A DNA stretch of 64,000 nt, from the NCBI RefSeq assembly GCF_040954645.1, contig NC_092806.1, positions 149,014,429 through 149,078,428 on the forward strand. Reading direction: 5' to 3'. The notes under the pieces are model-generated. The model was not told the DNA's origin. It searched no databases and saw nothing but the letters and a program-made list of their open reading frames with translations. Source of the DNA: Diabrotica undecimpunctata. Lineage: Eukaryota; Arthropoda; Insecta; Coleoptera; Chrysomelidae. Position numbers and translations under genes: made by a program. Numbering within the stretch: the first letter of the stretch is position 1; each line of letters begins with the position of its first letter. Shown here piece by piece: positions 41,223 through 53,225 of this stretch.

Positions 41223-42189
41223 CAGGATAATTTCCATTGTCAGTATAATTTTAAGCGTTGTTTCCGTTGTTTTTCAACAGATACGAGAATTTTTGAATAT
41301 TCCTCTTTCATACAAAAACAAAAACAAATCTATTCTGCTGTAGTATCAAATATAGGTATTCTATTTTTATCAATGGTTATAATAGAACACTCGACCCTCA
41401 TATGTTCAGGAAACAAACGAATTTCAGAGGGAAACAAGTTACTAAATAATTCCCGAAACATTTTCATGAAAATTGCGCTCATATCTAAAGAATGGAAAAA
41501 ACGGATTTTGGTGAAAGTTATTATGAGGTTGGTTGCGTAGGTGTATTATATTTGCAGCCATAGGCGAAACTGACATTTTAACCAAACAATGACAATTCTT
41601 TTTTATTTTGATGGATTTATCAAGTTGCTGTGGCTTTGAGTTTATTAGACAGTAATAAAATTTACCATAATAAATATGTGAACTAATATTTTAATAAACA
41701 TTCCTCTAGGTAGAATGTAGACTGACTTTACAAGAATTTGTAATGTAAGTATAAAGTTCATATTTTTTAAAATTTGGCAAAAAATAAGAGCATGTTCCAC
41801 TATTTTGTTATTTATTTCAAAAATACAAAAACTGAAAATATATCAACTTCTACTCTTCTTCTAGTTTCAAAACCAAGTAAGTCACTTTTTACAAATTGTT
41901 CAGGAAGAACAGATTGTTATAACTAGCTGGTTTTCTATTTATTTATTTTTAAATATTTTATATAAATTGGTCACAAATAATTACATCCTTGACTGTGTTT
42001 TCACTTTTGACCAATAATTAGTTTTTGAAAAAAAAAATATTAAATTTTGGATCTACCTGATTTTGAAACCAACTTTAGTAATGTAGGTATCTGGTCTTGC
42101 AACCAATTTTGAGGATCTATCTTGTTTTGAAACAAACTGTAGCTGATTTATATGGATTTAAAACTAAGTATTAAGAAAAGAAGTTTTTT
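41223..42189. other. AT-rich stretch, nothing recognised
   Basis: The frame at 41220-41540 has no recognised family. Confidence 0.35.
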
Positions 42190-43520
42190 GATGCCGTCTT
42201 CTTCAGTGAGGTGCTGGCAAATGTAGTCATCGTTTGTTTGTCTTCAGCTGCCAACTGATCACCTTCTACGATCTTTTTGTAATATTCAAGAGTGTCTAAA
42301 GACCTCCAATCTTCCTCGAAATATTTTTCCAGAAACTTCCTCGCATTTGTGGCTTTTAGCTCGTAAACGGAAACTGTCCTTGTTTTTGTAGCAATGAGCT
42401 GAGGATCATTTATACCTTAAAAATTATTTTCTTTCTTACAATTATTTCCTTTCTTGTATTGGTAAAAATCTGATCTGTAGTTAACCTTACTTTGATAAAA
42501 ACATCGTTGCCCTTGGAACTTCGTTTGGAGTGGCACCTTTTTGAAGTATTGAAGTGGAAGTGTAACTGGGCAGGAGGTCACACCACGTCGAAGTTTGATT
42601 TTTAATCATAGTTTGAGCCATACACTGAAATCACAGGAGCTTTTTTACTCACTATAAAATAGGCGCTTTGGTCTGGCACTTTGGGTAGAACTTGATTTTT
42701 TTGACAATCGAAAGATACCGTCAATAAATCGTCCCGTTTTTCTTTTAGAAGTTGATAAAAAGCCTTTGTTTTTAACTTGTGCACTCTCTTTTGCACCATT
42801 AAGTTTGATTTGATTTGTACGTCTTCACAATGCTTAATTGTTTCATCAAAAAAAAAGGCACGTGGAGCATTCATTGGTTCTTAAGCTACCAAATCTTAAG
42901 TTAAAATTTATATTAAAAACATATCCAAAATACGATTCTTTTACCCGGTCCTCCTCCTTTGTCCCTTGGCGTTGTAGAGGCGCCACATTTTCTTAATGTT
43001 CAGATCTGAAGTCAGATGTTGGAGAATTAGTTTTGACCCTACAATACTGGCTTTCAAGTACATTAAACTTTTTGATAAAAGTGATAACTGATTCTTACTT
43101 GGCACACATGTGGATCCGTATTTTAACTTAATAAAAATTAAAAAAATAAAAACACAACAATTAATAAAGAATCACTCCAAATACGTATACAATTAATTCA
43201 TTGTCTCCTTCTTCCGTATTTTCTGCGTCACTATCATTGTTCAATTCAATAATAAATTTATTTCCAGCATTGATGTGGAAATGCCCAAGCTTCTTATAGT
43301 ATTCTTTGAATTTGATCACTTTGGCGGTTCCTTTGTTTCCCTGTTTTTTGGTAATTTTATACTCTTCTATTTTAATTACCTTCTTATAAAATTTATAAAA
43401 TGTATTTTCGCGCCTTATACTTGGTTTTAATTATCGAATTCGAATCTTCTTTACGGGGACTTCCTTCAGGAATTACATTAACACTACCATTGGCATTGGC
43501 ACTTTCTACAAAAGGCTGTT
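42190..43520 (-). pseudogene. Second degenerate copy of the uncharacterised arthropod family
   Basis: The minus strand gives, in order: VIPEGSPRKEDSNS, FYKKVIKIEEYKITKKQGNK, HINAGNKFIIELNNDSDAEN, then TSDLNIKKMWRLYNAK, EEDRVKESYFGYVFNINFNL, NECSTCLFFDETIKHCED, LKEKRDDLLTVSFDCQKNQV, LPKVPDQSAYF and, near 42250, TNARKFLEKYFEEDWRSLDT. The DL....LY....... VKE.YF..VFN..FNL.F......C..C and L..SFDCQKN..LPK.PDQ.AY segments match the same family as 19690-20594, and here the middle and C-terminal parts survive. Frameshifts and stops are numerous. Function unknown. Confidence 0.6.
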
Positions 43521-44904
43521 GTTATCGTATAAAACAATTTCAACCACATATAGCCACAGACGCCACATAACTATTCAAAATAATTAAATTACAAAAAACA
43601 ACACTCTACACTCTACTAACGAACTGCTACATCGCTATTTAATATAATTAAATTACAGCAAACAACAATCTGTACTCTACTGATAAACTGCTTTTCAACT
43701 AACACGCTTCGTACATGCAACTAGTAGGTTGTAAAAAATAAGGGATCAAACGTTGCTGCATAAAAAACGTTGTATTATATCACCGCAACTATGCAAGCGG
43801 TTAGTGGAAGTTTTCACCCCTTTAAATAGCGGCAAAGTCCATTTGCAACTCTCTTTAAATTCTAGACTGATTTTAAAAACAAAAACGAAGCCATAAGTGA
43901 ATGATGTGCAAGAATAAGAGGTTTTTTATAGTGGGATGTAAGTTTGGTAGTATACCTAAGATATGTTTGCTTAATAAATTTATATTTGGTTTATAAAAAG
44001 GGCCGATTGAGGGCAAATTAATACGAGGTCAACCAGTAATCTACGCTATATCACACTAAACCAACAAAATAAACTGTTTTTTTCTGAGTATTAATTTTTT
44101 TAAAAATATTAAAACAGTTGATTGGAACACACTGTGCAATTTACAACCAATATCCAATCAGCTTAAAAATCGATTATAGCAAATCTAATAAACTGTAACC
44201 GTAAAGAATTTTTAAGAATTTGCCAATAAGTTTTCGTAAATAAAGGTGAAGTTGGAATTGTATAGGTTTCTATGATACACATTTTTGACCTTCACAGCGG
44301 AGGAGAAATATCAACGGAATTGGTTTCAGGTCGGTTTTTTCTTGCGAAACAGAAATATGAGTTTGTTTTGTCCACAAAGAGTCGATTTTATTAGCTATCG
44401 AGGTGACGACTGTATAAATGAAATATACTCTTGGGAATATCAGGATATTATGGGTAGTGTAGATAGAGGCTGCGTACGATTTTCTATAAAATTGAGTTTC
44501 GTGAGATTGAAATGTGGAGTTGTGAAATGTGGATTTTTGTTACAAAATATATTTTTAATTTTGACACTTTTTGATATTTGAAATTGTTTCTTTATTAACA
44601 TTTAATTACTACCATTTACAGATACTGTCTATTTATAATGACTGTTTTGGATTATCACGGCAACGAATATTTTACTGTGAATTGCTCTACTAAATATTTT
44701 AATAAAAAGTATATACTGTCAGTTTGATATATATGTATTTAAAAAAAAGTATTATTAAACTTTTATTATAAACTTATAATAAAATTGACTTACTTTGGTC
44801 ACATTATGTGCAATAATAAATACAATTATCTATGATAAATATATACTGACTTTAACAGTTGATTGGCTGGCTAATCTTAGGAAAGATTAGGTCTTACGTT
44901 AAGT
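43521..44904. other. AT-rich stretch, nothing recognised
   Basis: The frame at 44285-44581 has no family resemblance. No repeat ends were seen. Confidence 0.35.
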
Positions 44905-45290
44905 GACCTATTTCGAGCTTCTGTGAATGGAAGAAGATGGATCGCTAATATTACTAAAAGTGGGACCTCAACTTAAAGTAAAGGATAGATTGTTTAAACA
45001 AATACAACAGAGATATTTGCAGTATTTTGGACACATTGCTAGAAGAACAGGTACAATGGAAAAACTGATAGTCGAGGGTAAAGTTGAAGGAAAGATACCT
45101 AGGGGAAGATCTCCAAGCCGTTGGGTAGTTCAAACAAAAATACTGATTAACCAAGGGTTACATCAAGCCGAACAACTAGCCCAGGACAGAGAAGGATGGA
45201 GAGAAATACTGAAAAAACTGTAAAGGCCTGATGGTGTCACCACATTCCAAAAGGGATTAGGACTGAGGAGGATTCATAATGTGAATTAAT
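44905..45290 (+). pseudogene. RTE-like LINE C-terminal fragment
   Basis: The frame 44927-45223 reads RLFKQIQQRYLQYFGHIARR, MEKLIVEGKVEGKIPRGRSP and SRWVVQTKILI...REGWREILKKL. The R.L.Y.GH..R......LI..GK..G.R..GR....W pattern is the C-terminus of RTE-type ORF2. It belongs to a lineage distinct from the copies at 13025 and 53226. Confidence 0.6.
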
Positions 45291-45539
45291 CAATCTTTCG
45301 AAAGAACTGTATTATGCTGGTTTGCTTCAAAGCACATTGCTGCTGCTCATATTGCTAAATAATTTTGTTTTTTTTTTGTGCCTGAAATGCATTTTCATCA
45401 CTTTCGTTTTATGGACAGAAGGTTTGTAAGGTATCTAATGAGGATCTTGCATCCTTAACTGACACTTCTGCCAAAGCTTCTGATGTATCGTACTCATCTT
45501 CATCGTTACTTTTTCATTCGTATATGTTGCAGATACAAT

Positions 45540-46720
45540 TTCACTATAGGTTAGTCAACCTGAGACAGCAACATCCTCAATCAATTAAACAAAGTGATGT
45601 CAACTAATGGTTCTATTGCTGGTTCTTCATCATTCATAAGTATTGGAAGATTTTCCTGATCTTCTTTTAAAAAACCGGATTTTATGCAGCAGTTGAGAAT
45701 TGTTAGGGGTGTTACACTTCTCCATGCCTTGTCAATCAGTAAAATAGTTATCAGAATCGTGATATTTGCAGTTAGCTGCTTATCGACCGATTTTAAAACG
45801 ATCTTAACAATTTTTTTGCGATAGAACATCTTAGAATTATGGGTGATCCCTTGGTCCAATGGTTGCAATTCGAAAGTTGTATTTGGCGGAAAAAAGTAGA
45901 GTTCCACGTTGGACAATGTAAAAGGACTGTTGTGGACGATGCAATTGTCTAAAAATAGTAAAATTGTCCACTTTTACCGTTTCATGTCCCCATTAACTGC
46001 TAAAAGTCAATTGTTAAAAAGTTCTGTTGTCATCAAGCTTTTTTGTTAGCACGATAATCCGTAGGAAACGATTTCACACCTTTAAAACATCGCAGTTTCA
46101 TTGCTGTTCCTATCACTAAGGGTTAAAGTTTTTTCGATCCGTCCATATTTACTGCAAGAAAAACTGTCAACCTCTATTTACTTTGTTTTCCCCCATGACA
46201 TTTTTCATCTTTAAAAGTAAGCGTCCTGTCCGGTAAACATTTTAAAAATAGGCCAGTTTCATTAGTAATAAAAATGTTTCGGGCATTGTAGTGTTCAATC
46301 AAGGTCTTCAATTTACCCTGTCACTAACACCACTCCATCAACACTTCCACTTCCCCACAAACTTTTTTAAACACAACTCCATTTCTCTTTTTGAAATTTG
46401 TAATCCACGTTTCACTTACCGCAAAGTTTTTGATGCTTAGAGAAAACACCAACTCTTTTGCTTTTTCTTTTAACAAATTTTTGTTAATTGATACTTTTTG
46501 TTCTCTACATTGTCTTAGCCAAATGACCAGATTTTCTTCCAGACGAGGAAATTCACCTTTAATAGTTCTTTTCCGAACTCCAGCAGTTTGAGCAGCATTA
46601 ATTTTCTCATTGTGCTTTATTATGGTTGAGAAAGTACTCAGAAGAATATTAAATTCTTTTGTAACATCACTTTTCTTCTCACCGAAAAGATGACAAAGTG
46701 TATAGGATCAGTTAAAAATA
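45540..46720 (-). pseudogene. Second Tigger/pogo-type transposase, degenerate
   Basis: The minus strand, with frameshifts, reads VTKEFNILLSTFSTIIKHNE (HTH), FPRLEENLVIWLRQCREQKV and SINKNLLKEKAKELV (CENP-B-type domain), ETWITNFKKRNGV, FITNETGLFLKCLPDRTL (first acidic motif, with D decayed to N), EKCHGGK, MDGSKKL.PLVIGTAMK, and the open segment 45581-45916 with VELYFFPPNTTFELQPLDQG (third motif, D present), then KAWRSVTPLTILNCCIKSGF. It lies just downstream of the cuticle gene's polyadenylation signal. No terminal repeats found. Confidence 0.7.
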
Positions 46721-46875
46721 TCGAGCGAAGTTTGATACAAATAAGCAACAATTGCCTATAATCAAGCATTAAGCTTAAAAACAAGAACCATATGAAAGTT
46801 TCAATACTTTCATCTAGTATTTGGTCTCCTTATTATATATTATACAAATTAAAACATTACAAATATATTCGATAA

Positions 46876-46881
46876 TTTATT
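46876..46881 (-). promoter_or_regulatory. Polyadenylation signal AATAAA of the cuticle gene
   Basis: AATAAA on the minus strand about 56 bp after the stop codon of the cuticle protein gene. No competing signal lies closer to the stop. Confidence 0.6.
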
Positions 46882-46936
46882 TTACAGTTACGTTACAACA
46901 ATATCTGATAAAAAATACAACTTCTGGATTGAAACA

Positions 46937-47348
46937 CTAATACCTATATCCGTTATTGTTATTCTTGAATGGTCCCAAGTATTGTCTATTAACATTACCA
47001 CCATCATTTCTACCAACTTCGATAGAATTTAAATCGTGAGCTTCTGAATGATCGCTATTAGCGCCAATGCGGTCTTCGTTGCTCGTTCTGCTAACATCCA
47101 CAAGACTCTGTTTAGCGACTAAGTTAAGGTTAAGAGATCTCTGGATGGCTTCTGGCACTGGAGGTGCGACCGGTAGATGGTCTCCAGTAGCGCGAAAACC
47201 ATTTTCGTCAGCGATGTAGTGAACAGTAAACGTTTGTCCTTCGGGAGATTGGTAAGTGTAGCTGCCATGTACTACGTTACCTTGTTCTGCTCCAATAGTT
47301 TCTTGATGTCCTTCTTCTTCGTGCAATATGTTATTATCGGTTTCGTAC
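46937..47348 (-). CDS. RR-1 cuticular protein, last exon
   Basis: This exon encodes most of the Rebers-Riddiford chitin-binding domain and the C-terminal tail of a secreted cuticle protein that packs with chitin in the exoskeleton. After the AG acceptor (47349-47350) it reads YETDNNILHEEEGHQETIGA, EQGNVVHGSYTYQSPEGQTF, TVHYIADENGFRATGDHLPV and APPVPEAI. The motif Y.YQSPEG....V.Y.ADENGF...GDHLP is the RR-1 type, used mainly in flexible cuticle. A polar tail (SEAHDLNSIEVGRNDGGNVN, NNNNGYRY) follows to the stop. The reading phase fits exon 50573-50735 exactly (FA|YETDNN). The three visible exons total 738 nt (245 codons plus stop). Confidence 0.92.
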
Positions 47349-47664
47349 CTATGAATTGAAAAGGTTTAATTATTATTCTTTAAATGAATATACTTAAACT
47401 TTTAAATACCTATGTAATGAACTTATAAAGAGCAAAAACGATGAAAGAACACACACTTTTATAAAATGCACAGAAAGATATGACGAATTTCACAAAAAAT
47501 ATCCACGTTTTTGATGTCAAAAACATTGAATTTAATATTTAAGAAAAACTCTTGGAAAATTTTTTTATTCTTTTATTTGTGAGAAAAAACAATATGAAGA
47601 GTTTTCAACGCTGATTTCTGGAAAAATAGTGAAAAAATTCCATCACGTACAGTTATTTCACAAA

Positions 47665-48140
47665 ATGATATAATAAAGAGTCATTAAGAGAAACACGAAA
47701 TGCTACGTACTCTCTACGCTACTTTACGGGGTTGAAGGTTGGACGTTAACAGCAGCAACTATAAAGAAAATAGCGGCTCTAGAAATGTGGCTGTATCGAC
47801 GCATACTGAGAATATCTTGGACAGACAGAGTGATCAACACAGAGGTATTAAGACGAATGGGTAAAGAGGTGGAATTGTTAACAACTGTTAAAAGGAGGAA
47901 AGCGTCATACCTGGGCAATGTGTTCCGTAATGATAAGTACAGTCTGCTACAGCTTATCGTGGAAGGCAAGATTGAAGGTAGAAGAGGTTTGGGCAGAAAG
48001 AAGAAATCCTTTCTGAGAAACTTGAGAGAATGGTTTTAAATACCAGAAGCTGCGAACATAATACATGCGGCACAAAACAGAGAAACATATCGTTTGATGG
48101 TCGCCAACCTTCGGTAGAAGACGGCACATAAAGAATAAGA
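47665..48140 (+). pseudogene. RTE LINE C-terminal fragment in cuticle intron
   Basis: Reads TKCYVLSTLLYGVEGWTLTA, IAALEMWLYRRILRISWTDR, VINTEVLRRMGKEVELLTTV, KRRKASYLGNVFRNDKYSLL, QLIVEGKIEGRRGLGRKK and SFLRNLREWF. This is the same segment as in 13025-13617 and 53226-54235. It is 5'-truncated and in antisense orientation relative to the cuticle gene. Confidence 0.75.
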
Positions 48141-48594
48141 GAAACGGGCAGTATGTTCATGTCAGCACTTGTTCTTGCCGTACCATATCTCCAACCACTT
48201 GCTGACTCATTGCGCCTTCTTTCATGTCAATACCTATCTATCGTGCTGCCCCTTTCCCCTCCATTAACAAGCAGTGAGCCTCTGATACTCTCTTACATTT
48301 CACAGCAGCTCTTCACTCGGAGCAGTTCACGTGTTGTTACTAGTGCTTTAAAGTAGTGACTGATTTCTTATGTTATAAAGTTATTGTGTTATATAGACAT
48401 CAAATGACTAATAGATAAGCGTTGAGCTCCACACAAAGTTTGTTCAGTGTGTGTTGAAGAATTGAGGCTATGGTTTCAAGGTAAAAAGCAATCCTTACGT
48501 TTTGGAATACCAGTGATGACTGCTATTCTTGTTCTTGCAACGTACGAGGTTTCAATTTAAGAAACAAAAAGGATATTTCTTACCCTAACATTCA

Positions 48595-49880
48595 ATTAGC
48601 AATTCGCCCTGTCCCTCATGGACCTGAAGTGCCAATACCCTCTCGTCCAGATTCTTTGGATGATATACATGATGATCACGAGCCACTGGATCAGCAAGGT
48701 GATAGTGGAGAAGACTGTTATGATCCTGGCACAACCGATCCCATCCCATTCTCATAATTTAAACTAAACGATTTAGTAAGCGATCTATGTCTTTCTAAAA
48801 AATCTGTAGAAGTTTTAGAATCTAGATTAAAAAATAAACATTTTTTGGCTCCAGATATATCCTTTTCTTTGAATCGATGTAGGAAAAAGAAATTTGCATC
48901 TTTCTTCTCCCAAGAGAATGACCTGGTATTTTGCAGTACTGTTCCTAGACTTATGGCACATTTTAAAGTAGAGTATGCTCCTAATGAGTGGAGACTTTTT
49001 ATTCTCCACTCTTTTTTTTTTCTTTAAAAAGAAGCCTTAAAGCAGTACTTTTACACAATGGCAATAAATATTCCTCTATGCCAGTTGGTCGCTTGGTTCA
49101 TTTAAAAGAATGCTACGAAAACCTTGAACTGGTTTTAAGTAAACTCTGCTAATCAGAACACAAATAAACACTATGTAGTGATTTAAAAGTAATTTCAATG
49201 CTGCCCGGTCAACAAAGTTGCTATACAAATTTTCTTTGCTTTCTTTGTAAATGAGAAAATAGATACAGAAAGCATCACTACATAAAAAAGCTTGGCTCTT
49301 GAGAGAAATCTTACAGTAGGTGTTAAAAATGTTTGAAGGAAAACCATGGTGGATCCCAAAAAGGTTACTTCCACCACTTCACTTTAAGTTGGAGCTGATG
49401 AAACAATTTATCAAGGCATTGACTAGAGAAGAAGAGTGTTTCAGATATCTTTGTAGACAGTTTCCTGGTTTATCCACAGCAAAGCTAAGGGAAGCATCTT
49501 TGTCAGATCGGACATTAGAAAACTAATAACAGACCCCAACTTTAACAAACGAGATCCAAACTACAAGACAGTTGTCGCAGACATGATCTACAACTTAAAG
49601 AAGCTGGGCTATAAAATGAGCATTAAACTTTACTTTCCACACTCACATATTGACTACTTCCCGACAAAACTTTTTGATGTCAGTGGCGAAAAATTTCACC
49701 GAGACATCAAAGAAATAAAAAAAAGATACCAAGGAAGATGGAATGTTAGCATGATAGCAGATTACTGCTAGATGATGAGAACAGATGATCATCAACGAGT
49801 CCACAGCCGGAAAAACAGTAAAGGAAGCTTTGGCAGAAAGCTTATTATAAGGACTTACGATCTCAAAGAGAAATATAAAT
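48595..49880 (+). pseudogene. Degenerate member of an expanded uncharacterised arthropod protein family
   Basis: With frameshifts, the plus strand reads LSKKSVEVLESRLKNKHFLA, PDISFSLNRCRKKKFASFFS, QENDLVFCSTVPRLMAHFKV, YAPNEWRLFI, SLKAVLLHNGNKYSSMPVGR, SDLKVISMLPGQQSCYTNFL, KPWWIPKRLLPPLHFKLELM, KQFIKALTREEECFRYLCRQ, FPGLSTAKLREA, KLITDPNFNKRD, NLKKLGYKMSIKLYFPHSHI, DYFPTKLFDVSGEKFHRDIK and KKRYQGRWNVSMIADYC. I recognise this order from a large set of uncharacterised arthropod proteins that behave like a repeat family. Its function and transposon class are unknown to me. Stops and shifts make this copy a pseudogene. Confidence 0.6.
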
Positions 49881-50572
49881 GTACTGAAAATTTAGTTTAG
49901 AACAAGATTAATAAATAAACTAAATTTCATAACGTTGGAAAAACGTGAAAAATTGGTTATATTTTGTTAATATACCCAAACATACTCACTACTTTATGAG
50001 AAAACCTGACGTGGTACACAAAAATTGTTTGCATTTTTTAAATCAGCGCTGAAAAGTCCATAAAAGTGAGTTATCAAATTTCCAAACAACTTTTAAAAAA
50101 TATTTGCTTGCAGGCCTGTGTAATTCAAGTAAATATTTATTAATTTTGATTAAAAGCTTGCTATTTGTAAATACTAATCTATAAATGACTAAAAAATTCT
50201 AAAACAAACCGCATGTGAATAATTATTACTCTAAATTACAATTACTATGGGCTATTACCACGTGTGCTTGCTTAGTTGTGTAGATACTTCCAGTCGAAAT
50301 CAAAATTTGTCCAACGTAGTAAAAAATTAATCAATGAATTTACTAGATAATTGGGACTGGGATCAGTGAATCGAATATACCAATCAATTTTATGTAAAAA
50401 TAAATTTAGCTCATAGTTTCGAATGAAAATTACTACAAAGTTAATTACACGGTTTAATTTCATGATTAGGAATCAATATACAGTGAAAGTATTACCAAAA
50501 AATGGAAAAAAATTTGACCATATCTAAAATTTGGCATATTTGACCAAACAACTTTAATTTTTTAATACTTAC

Positions 50573-50735
50573 GCAAATCTGTAACTGCCTTCTCCATTAT
50601 TTTCACTAGTGAGTCTTAAAATAGGAATTTGTGGACCCGAAAATTGGGATTCAGAGTTTCTGAATGCTACATTGGATCGGTCAACCAGACCTGCAGATTT
50701 TCCAAACTGTGGTGAATGATATACGTTGTAAGAGG
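50573..50735 (-). CDS. RR-1 cuticular protein, middle exon
   Basis: After the AG acceptor (50736-50737) this 163-nt exon reads SYNVYHSPQFGKSAGLVDRS, NVAFRNSESQFSGPQIPILR, LTSENNGEGSYRFA and ends at the donor gtaagt (50572-50567). It carries the conserved lead into the chitin-binding domain (P.I.....E.N..G.Y.F.YET). Splice phases on both sides are consistent with the flanking exons, so the 11.3-kb and 3.2-kb introns are supported by frame continuity. Confidence 0.9.
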
Positions 50736-51209
50736 CTACAATATATAATATATTTATTAAAAAAGTTACTTATGTTAGGTTAAAAAAGATGGTGTAGAGT
50801 GTAGATAAATAAATCAAATAAATTCTATTATTCAACAAATTTTTACCAGTATTTTCTTTTTGTATTTGTATTACTTTTTTTGTAAAACTTGTTTTTATTA
50901 AACATCAAAAACGTTCTTGGGAGGAAAACAGCATTCTACAAGTAAGAAAATATTGATAGGACTCAAAAAACTAAACAGAAAAAATTAAATAAACCTAAAA
51001 ATACATAGGATAAAGAATGGCAAACCTATTTTAAAAGAACTTTTACATATGAATAAATAAAAAGTTAAAAAAACATAAAAAATATAAAAATTCAAAATTT
51101 TAATTTCCTAAACTTATACAGGAAAAACATCATATTTAATAGTAAAAGAGGAGGCATAAAATCAAAGGAACAATCTCCAAAAACAAGAAATACAATTAGC
51201 ATAAAATAA

Positions 51210-51350
51210 ACTAGCACAAGTTATAAAAGAGACCAAGAACAAGAAAGCGCCTGGATCTGTCACAGATAAACTTATAAAATAAGGATCACAAAACTACAAA
51301 GAATGATCCAAAGGATGTTTCAGAGAGTAATATCCGTAGAGAAACTTTTA
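51210..51350 (+). pseudogene. Small LINE reverse-transcriptase remnant
   Basis: Reads VIKETKNKKAPGSVTDKLIK and RMIQRMFQRVIS in two frames, matching the LK..KAPG.D.I..E.IK start of LINE reverse transcriptases. Too short to assign a clade. Confidence 0.45.
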
Positions 51351-51372
51351 AAGAAATGTACACCGGCCTGTT

Positions 51373-51990
51373 TCAAACAATAAATAAATAATGGGAACCT
51401 AAAATAACACAATCCAATAAATAAAATAAAGAGCTATCAAGTTTATTTTTAAAGATGTTAACACTAGTTGCCGATATGGTGTCTTGATCCAAATTGTTCC
51501 AGATATCAAATATTCTATTTGGCAAGAAGTTCACCCTGAACCTTGTAGTAGTTTGCTCCCTCTTTAATTTGTAACGATGGCCTCTGAATCTTTCGTCATG
51601 ATTTAAAGTGAATATGGTATTTAGGTTTCTAAAATTATGTTTTAAAATATGGAAGGTCATAATTAGGTCACCTCGAAGACGTCGCTGCTCGAATGTGGTG
51701 AGATGAGCCATGAATAATATATCTTCATAATTAGGTCTTACACTGCCGTATACCTGTCTTGTAGCTTTACACTGAACATTTTCAAGTAGGATTTCATCAC
51801 AACCGAGATCTAGATTCTCCACTGGACCAACAAACTTAAGAATAGGTCTAACGCATCTTGAGTAAAGTTTACTAACAGAGATTAGAGATATACGTTTAAA
51901 ACATTTACGGATCAAAAACAGTTTCGAGTTTGCACGTTTACACACCGACACTATGTGATCAAACCAATGTAAGTCACTATTAATTATCAC
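51373..51990 (-). CDS. CR1-like LINE ORF2 C-terminus
   Basis: A 205-codon frame reading MIINSDLHWFDHIVSVCKRA, NSKLFLIRKCFKRISLISVS, KLYSRCVRPILKFVGPVENL and TTFEQRRLRGDLIMTFHILK, then a polar tail with FRGHRYKLKREQTTTRFRVN and FLPNRIFDIWNNLDQDTISA. This is the post-RT region of CR1-type LINEs (LRPVLE..GPVWNP...D...LE.VQR..TR in family members). It is separated from its RT by the RTE insertion at 52076-52229. It is not a host gene. Confidence 0.7.
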   Translation of the reverse strand: MIINSDLHWFDHIVSVCKRANSKLFLIRKCFKRISLISVSKLYSRCVRPILKFVGPVENLDLGCDEILLENVQCKATRQVYGSVRPNYEDILFMAHLTTFEQRRLRGDLIMTFHILKHNFRNLNTIFTLNHDERFRGHRYKLKREQTTTRFRVNFLPNRIFDIWNNLDQDTISATSVNIFKNKLDSSLFYLLDCVILGSHYLFIV

Positions 51991-52075
51991 TTCGAGATCA
52001 TTGCGGGAGGTTACGGAATTAAAGGGATGTCAATTAGTAAAGTACGGTAGTGGTGGGTTATTTTTGCCGATATGT

Positions 52076-52229
52076 CATCATCATCCAGCCTCAAGAGTCC
52101 ACTGCTGAACATAGGCCTCTTCCTTATGTTTCCAACCCCGTCTATCTTGCGCCGCTCTCATCCAGTTTTTATTGAGTCTTCTTAAATCGTCAGTCCATCC
52201 TGTAGGTGGACCACCTACACCTACAAGCT
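52076..52229 (-). mobile_element. RTE LINE 3' end insertion, 7-bp target duplication
   Basis: GATATGT flanks the 154-bp insert (52069-52075 and 52230-52236). The minus strand reads GGPPTGWTDDLRRLNKNWMR, AAQDRRGWKHKEEAYVQQWT, a stop and a gatgatgat tail. This is the extreme C-terminus and simple-repeat end of an RTE LINE. It separates the CR1-like RT from its C-terminus. Confidence 0.8.
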
Positions 52230-53225
52230 GATATGTAGAACAACGCATTTTTCAATGTTAAGCGGAAGTAACCATTCTGAGCACTATTTGAGTATTGTAT
52301 TAAGATCGTGTTAAAGAACATATTGGTTAATAGTTGGATTCAAATATAATTTCGTATTATCAGCGTAAATGGAAACCTTACTGGATACAATAAGTGGAAG
52401 ATCACTAGTGTAGATACAAAAAAGTAGCGGTCCAAGTACTGATCCTTGTGGGACTCCACTCTTGACTGGGTTATCTAGTGAGTGGTCTTTCCCAACACAA
52501 ACCTTGAAGTATCTGTCAGACAGAAAATCTTGAATCCAAATGTTTAACTTTCCGAAAATTCCATATTAATTCAATTTAGCTAGTAATCGACGTTTTGGAA
52601 CACGGTAGAAAGCTTTGAAGAAATTGACAGGATGTCGATTGTTTAAAAGTAATGGCCAATCATGTACACAATAAAGTAAGTTTGTGATCGTTATGACTTT
52701 TGATTAAGTCATGCTTTTGGTGAAGTTTAGTTCCTTTCTTGAATATAGGAACAACCAAAGTAAATTTCCAGGACAGGGAGAGAAAACCGTAATTAAAAGA
52801 AGCATTTATTATGAGAGATATAGCGGTGGTTACAGATTCTGCACATTGTTTGAGGAAAAACGAGGTGAGTGCGTCTAATCCAGGTAATGAATTATTGCGT
52901 AATTTCCATAGATGATGTGTAATTGTATATGGTGTAAAAAAGATATTATAGAGAGTTTAAGAGAAACGTGAGCACATTATTTGAGGAGTGGTATCAATAG
53001 GTTCATCTGTAAAAACCTGAAAAAATAATAACGACAAACATTCCGGAGATTCGTTATTTGAAGAACATACAGACCCGTCAGCTTTTTTAAGTAATGGTAT
53101 GGAGACTTTAGAAGATAAAGGGGTGCTAATATACCGATAAACTTTTTTACTATTACAACTAGCAATTCTGTTCTTAACTTTAGAAACGATTGTTTGACTC
53201 GGTTAGAAAAACTACGGTGGGCGAA

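Larger units (their letters stand above)
47349..50572 (-). other. Cuticle gene intron (3.2 kb)
   Basis: Bounded by donor gtaagt (50572 leftward) and acceptor AG (47350-47349). It carries an antisense RTE fragment (47665-48140) and a degenerate copy of an uncharacterised family (48595-49880). The remainder (49881-50572) is AT-rich with no supported feature. Confidence 0.85.
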
